64,000 nucleotides of DNA from Tetradesmus obliquus. Taxonomy: Eukaryota; Chlorophyta; Chlorophyceae; Sphaeropleales; Scenedesmaceae. The DNA lies in NCBI GenBank assembly GCA_030272155.1, contig CP126200.1, forward strand, positions 372,001 through 436,000, given 5' to 3'. Below, in pieces: positions 60,432-64,000 of this stretch (the first letter of the stretch is position 1; every line of letters begins with the position of its first letter). The position numbers and the translations under genes are program-made. The notes below the pieces were generated by a model. That model was not told where the DNA came from. It saw nothing but the letters and a program-made list of their open reading frames with translations, and made no database searches.

Positions 60432-62334
60432 GGATTCAAAACATATGCAGGAGTCAGCTGTGCTTCTGCTAGCAGTGCAAACAGAAATAACATGTCAGGT
60501 CAACCTAATGTTTGCAGCAACCTGGAGTTTGACCAGCCTTCACTAGGCACTGGTACGAAAGTAGCGCAAAGGCAGCATACTCATTAAATGCAACTTTCAA
60601 CAACGAATCTAAATCAAATTGAGCCACTATATGGGGTGCTGTGTAACTTGAGTAAAGTGCTTGCAAACCACCTGCTGCGCCCCGACTCTTTGAATTTTCG
60701 CGGGTCTGTTATCTGCTGCTTTCTGCTGCTATAGGGCGCTGCTGCCTGCACATATGTATTTATGTAACCGTTTCTACTTCTGGGCAGCACCTGCTGGCTG
60801 ATCGGGCTCTGCAGCTGTGGTGTGCCAAGTGCCCTGCCGCTGTTGTTGCGGTCTGCTGTCTGGCCCTGTACGTTGTGCGCTGCGCTGCTGCTGCTAATCT
60901 TGTTGCTTATCACCGATCAACGTTTCAGCATTACAGGCAGCTGCTGCGCGTGTGCAGCTAGGGTGGTTGAGCACAGTTGGTTGAGTGCTGCCAGTCCACA
61001 CACTCTCCTGCAGACATTCATCTTGTGTGATCACGCTGAATTCTGGAGCTGAAAAAAACTAGCAGTTTGGAGCGGGCGCTGCAAGCAGGTGAGGTGCCTG
61101 CAGGACAGCTGACATGCAAGCAAACCAAGGCAGCAGGTTCAGCAGCTGTGCCTTGCTGTACCTACCACAAGCAGCAGGTTGCTGTGCCAGCATGGCTTTC
61201 TGTTTGTGTGCTATGTGGCTTTGTCTCATATCTGGGATGCTAGGTTCGTACCCTACCCCACTGAAGGCAAAAATGCACATCTTCCTTTGCTGCAGCAGTT
61301 CTCAGCCTGCATTGCAATCCTGCTGCTGCTGTTTCTGGGCAAAGTTGATGAAATGCCTGCCCACCTTTTTATGTTATAGCAGGCCTGCTGCAACTGCTGC
61401 TGGTGGTGCAGCTGTCCCAAATCCTGCATTACTGTTGTTTGCAATTGCTGGGACCTGCCTGGCCAGCAGCACATTCAGCAGCAGACAGCAGAGTGCAGCT
61501 CAGAGGAGGGTGCTGTCACCTGCTGTAGCCTCTGTTTTTCGAATGCACACTTTGCCAGGCAAGACAGCAGCAGCAGCAGCCTGGTGGTCATGCAGTGCTG
61601 CTGCTAAATTCACAAAAGCACATTCAGAGCACAGCCTTGTCTTGAAAGACGTTTTAAAAGCAATCCGAATTGTCTGCTGTTGCTGCCGCAGCACGATCGA
61701 GCTGGCATAGCCTGCACAGGTGTCTTGGACTCACTGGCTCCGTGACCAGGCTGGCTGCCCGGCGTCCCACCGGAGAAAATTCTCGGCCCAGTAAGATGTA
61801 AGAATCAGCTGTTATGTATGAGGATAAGTTTGCAGCGTGACAGCTGTCTGCATCGAGAGTGGCTGATTCGGCAGCACTTCCCCGTCACGGATTACCTGAC
61901 TCAAACACAGCTTTCTCCTGCCGTGCGTCAGCTCAATTAAATACTTGAATAGATGTTATTACAATGCCAAGAGTGCAGCAACATCAAAGCATCCTGCTTG
62001 GTAGGGCAACCGTTGAGACAAGTAACGTGTGGTTCAGTAGCTGGAGCTGCATGAAGCACATGTTAGCACGTACAATAATTAATTTTAGCCGTAACAAGTA
62101 CAATCATTCACGCACATTGGCTCAACTCGCCTGCATGTGAACTGCCCATCAACAGCACTGCTGCCCTGGCAGAACTGCCTTGCCACGCGCGCGCGCTTTT
62201 CACTCTGGGCCAGTCTATGCACCAATACACCATCTGACAATTATTATCAGATAACAATCTATCAACTTATCATGCCTGTGGCTGTCCATGCTGGCATACA
62301 GTTGAAAACAGAGACATAACCACCCAGCTACAGC

Positions 62335-63842
62335 ATGGCACCAGCACATTGCCGGCGCCGTGCGGTGCGCACACACAGGAGCCCAACCAGCAGAGGAGCT
62401 GTCAGAAAGGTGAGCTTGCAGGGAGTGTCAATCAACGACCTGCTGACAGCTGCTAGCTGTCTAGAGTGCAGCCAGCAGCCATATACATTCTAAGCCCTGC
62501 AGCAGCAGCAGCAGCAGCGTGCTCAGCGCTGATCATCCCTAGGCCAGTTGCCAGCCGTACCCGTGCGCTGCTTGTTGTCACGGCATACAAACACCCTGTC
62601 CAGCCTGCTGCGCACCACATCCCACAAATCTGGCAGCCTCAGTGCATCAGCCATGACAGAGGCAGGTGTGATGTTCATGAATATGTCACGCAGCGTCCGC
62701 TGCAGATCACGCGGTGATACATCTGCACCAGTCAGCTGGTAGGTGTTGTACAGATGGTTGCGGAAGCTAGCCTTGAGGCTGCCGAATGCATGCTCAATGG
62801 GCTGGTTGAAGTCTGGGGAGTAGGGTGCAATTTGCAGCACCTGCTCTGGGCTGATGCCAACTGCAGCTAGGAGCTCTGCGGCATCCTGCCCGACATGAAC
62901 ACTGGGGTTGTCGAAGATGTACAGCGGCGTAGTGCCGCGCGCGCGCTGCTGTTGGTTAGCCTTCTCTGCAAGCTCCTTCATGCAGTGGACAAACTCCAGC
63001 TGTGTCATGCTCTTGGCCTTCACGTTCTTCTTCTTCTTCTGCCTCTTCAACTGCAGGTGCAGGTTTTGCCGGGTTGGCAGCGGAAAGCCTTGTTAGCAGC
63101 AGCGCAGCTGAATGTGCAAGTGGATGAAAAGGGACGCCCATTCATCAGGCTTGAGGCAGATGGTAAAAGCAGGCCCAGGATCATCAGCTTGGGGATACGC
63201 AAGCGGCCACTGTACTGGGCCATGACGGGCTGCCTGCCAGGTGTGCAGCACTTCAAGTTCTGCGAGCCGCGCGCTGCCGCAACTGAAGCAGCTCTGGAGT
63301 GCAAGCAGTGTGCATGTTTGATGCCTAAAGTGGGTGGCACAGGCGCACGCAACATGCCTGCAAGTGAGGAGCAGCTGATGCGCAAGCTGTACAGGTTGGG
63401 AATATGTGACAGCATGTGCGCGCAAGTGGCAGTAGGGTGGTGGCGAGGCCGGGTCGATTTCTTGCATGCGCAGCGCAGCGTGCTGATTCAAGCAGATGGG
63501 ACATGCCATGACACTGGTATGTATGACAACAGCACAGAGAAGCTGTTGCAGCGCGACGTTGCCTTCTGTGCTGCTGCGTATGCCAAGTTCCTGCCAGCAG
63601 GCGGCAGTGTGCTGCGGGTGCGCACATGTGAAAGTGACTGGCAGGATTCCCTGGAGACTGGTTTCCAGCTTGCTGCTGGGGGTGGTGTCATTGTGCTGTC
63701 ACCAAGCTACTCTGCTGTTATGGTCAGCGCAGGCCGCGGTGTGCAGCGCGCCTTCCCTGAGGCACTGCGAGATGCACTGCCACGTTGTGTGTACACAGAA
63801 CGCAACAGCTGGCATGTCTTTCAATGGCGCGCATCTAAGTAA
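62335..63842 (+). CDS. Nuclease-like protein of the array, unit 4
   Basis: Exons 62335-62409 and 63057-63842. Complete within the window and the same product as the other units. Confidence 0.65.
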
Positions 63843-64000
63843 TAGCAGCACACACTCACATAGTATGGTGTGTTGGGGTTGCCAACGTGGTCAATGTTGT
63901 CTGTTGTGCCGGTGGTGAACTTGCAGTAGACAGCGCCGTGCACCGCGTTGACGGCGCACACAAAGTGTAGCTTGACTGGTTTGTTGTCCTGGCCCTTGCG
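62523..64000 (-). CDS. DDE transposase of the array, unit 4 (5' part outside window)
   Basis: Exon 2 is complete at 62523-63050. Exon 1 begins beyond base 64000 and only its last 141 bases (63860-64000) are seen, including the Asn variant shared with unit 3. Confidence 0.85.

Larger units (their letters stand above)
56232..60538. mobile_element. Tandem array unit 3 (4,307 bp)
   Basis: Same layout. It carries T at 59566 and A at 58342, shared with unit 4 but not with units 1 and 2. The unit is otherwise indistinguishable at the level read. Confidence 0.85.
60539..64000. mobile_element. Tandem array unit 4, cut by the window end
   Basis: The first 3,462 bases of a further unit, in the same orientation with no spacer. 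The array therefore continues beyond the window by an unknown number of copies. Confidence 0.85.

Overview
The window is nuclear DNA of a green alga (Chlorophyta). The evidence is a set of intron-rich genes with GTGAG-type donors and (C)TGCAG acceptors, TGTAA motifs shortly after several stop codons (the usual chlorophyte polyadenylation signal), plant-type versions of the recognised proteins, and CAG/CTG repeats that give poly-Gln, poly-Ala and poly-Ser tracts in coding sequence. A chlorophycean of the Sphaeropleales kind would fit, but that is a guess from style only. All gene models are read by eye from splice sites and reading phase. In the recognised genes the exon phases close exactly.

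Layout. 1-269: 5' end of a UBC32-like E2 (ERAD) on the minus strand. 968-3505: unrecognised low-complexity/coiled-coil protein (minus). 4181-6264: SMG9 (nonsense-mediated decay). 6741-7767: small, probably plastid-targeted membrane protein. 8646-8753: foldback repeat. 9610-10980: non-autonomous element with 19-bp inverted ends flanked by TTAA. 11315-14465: two tandem four-exon PMP3/RCI2-type proteolipid genes (minus). 16983-20819: S-adenosylmethionine decarboxylase (minus), divergent from 21634-25073, a PAK1IP1/MAK11 ribosome-biogenesis WD40 protein. 25370-27286: DUF3605 protein. 28-31 kb: weak small genes and a 147/157-bp minisatellite. 31293-37621: SIK1/Hippo-type (MST-like) Ste20 kinase in 11 exons. 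39279-41361: HAD-like protein (minus). 42121-43406: unrecognised protein with a ubiquitin-like stretch and a C-terminal hydrophobic helix. 43462-47313: dihydrofolate synthetase, with about 1 kb of alternating purine-pyrimidine DNA in one intron.

47618-64000: a head-to-tail array of 4,307-bp units (three whole, one cut by the window end), almost identical to each other. Each unit carries two genes on opposite strands whose exons interdigitate: a two-exon DDE transposase of the Tc1/mariner-IS630 kind (DD38E spacing, minus strand) and a two-exon protein with a VSR/DUF559-like PD-(D/E)XK nuclease signature (plus strand). The main nuclease exon lies inside the transposase intron. Transposase exon 2 lies inside the nuclease intron. 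One palindromic CTGCAG appears to serve as 3' splice site for both strands. This is the strongest candidate for an undescribed system here.

A second theme crosses the host genes. Short tandem partial duplications, about 95-155 bp apart, straddle exon edges and leave decayed copies of exon ends and splice sites in introns or 3' flanks (SAMDC, PAK1IP1, SIK1, HAD gene, DHFS, the plastid-protein gene). The 147/157-bp minisatellite has a similar unit size.
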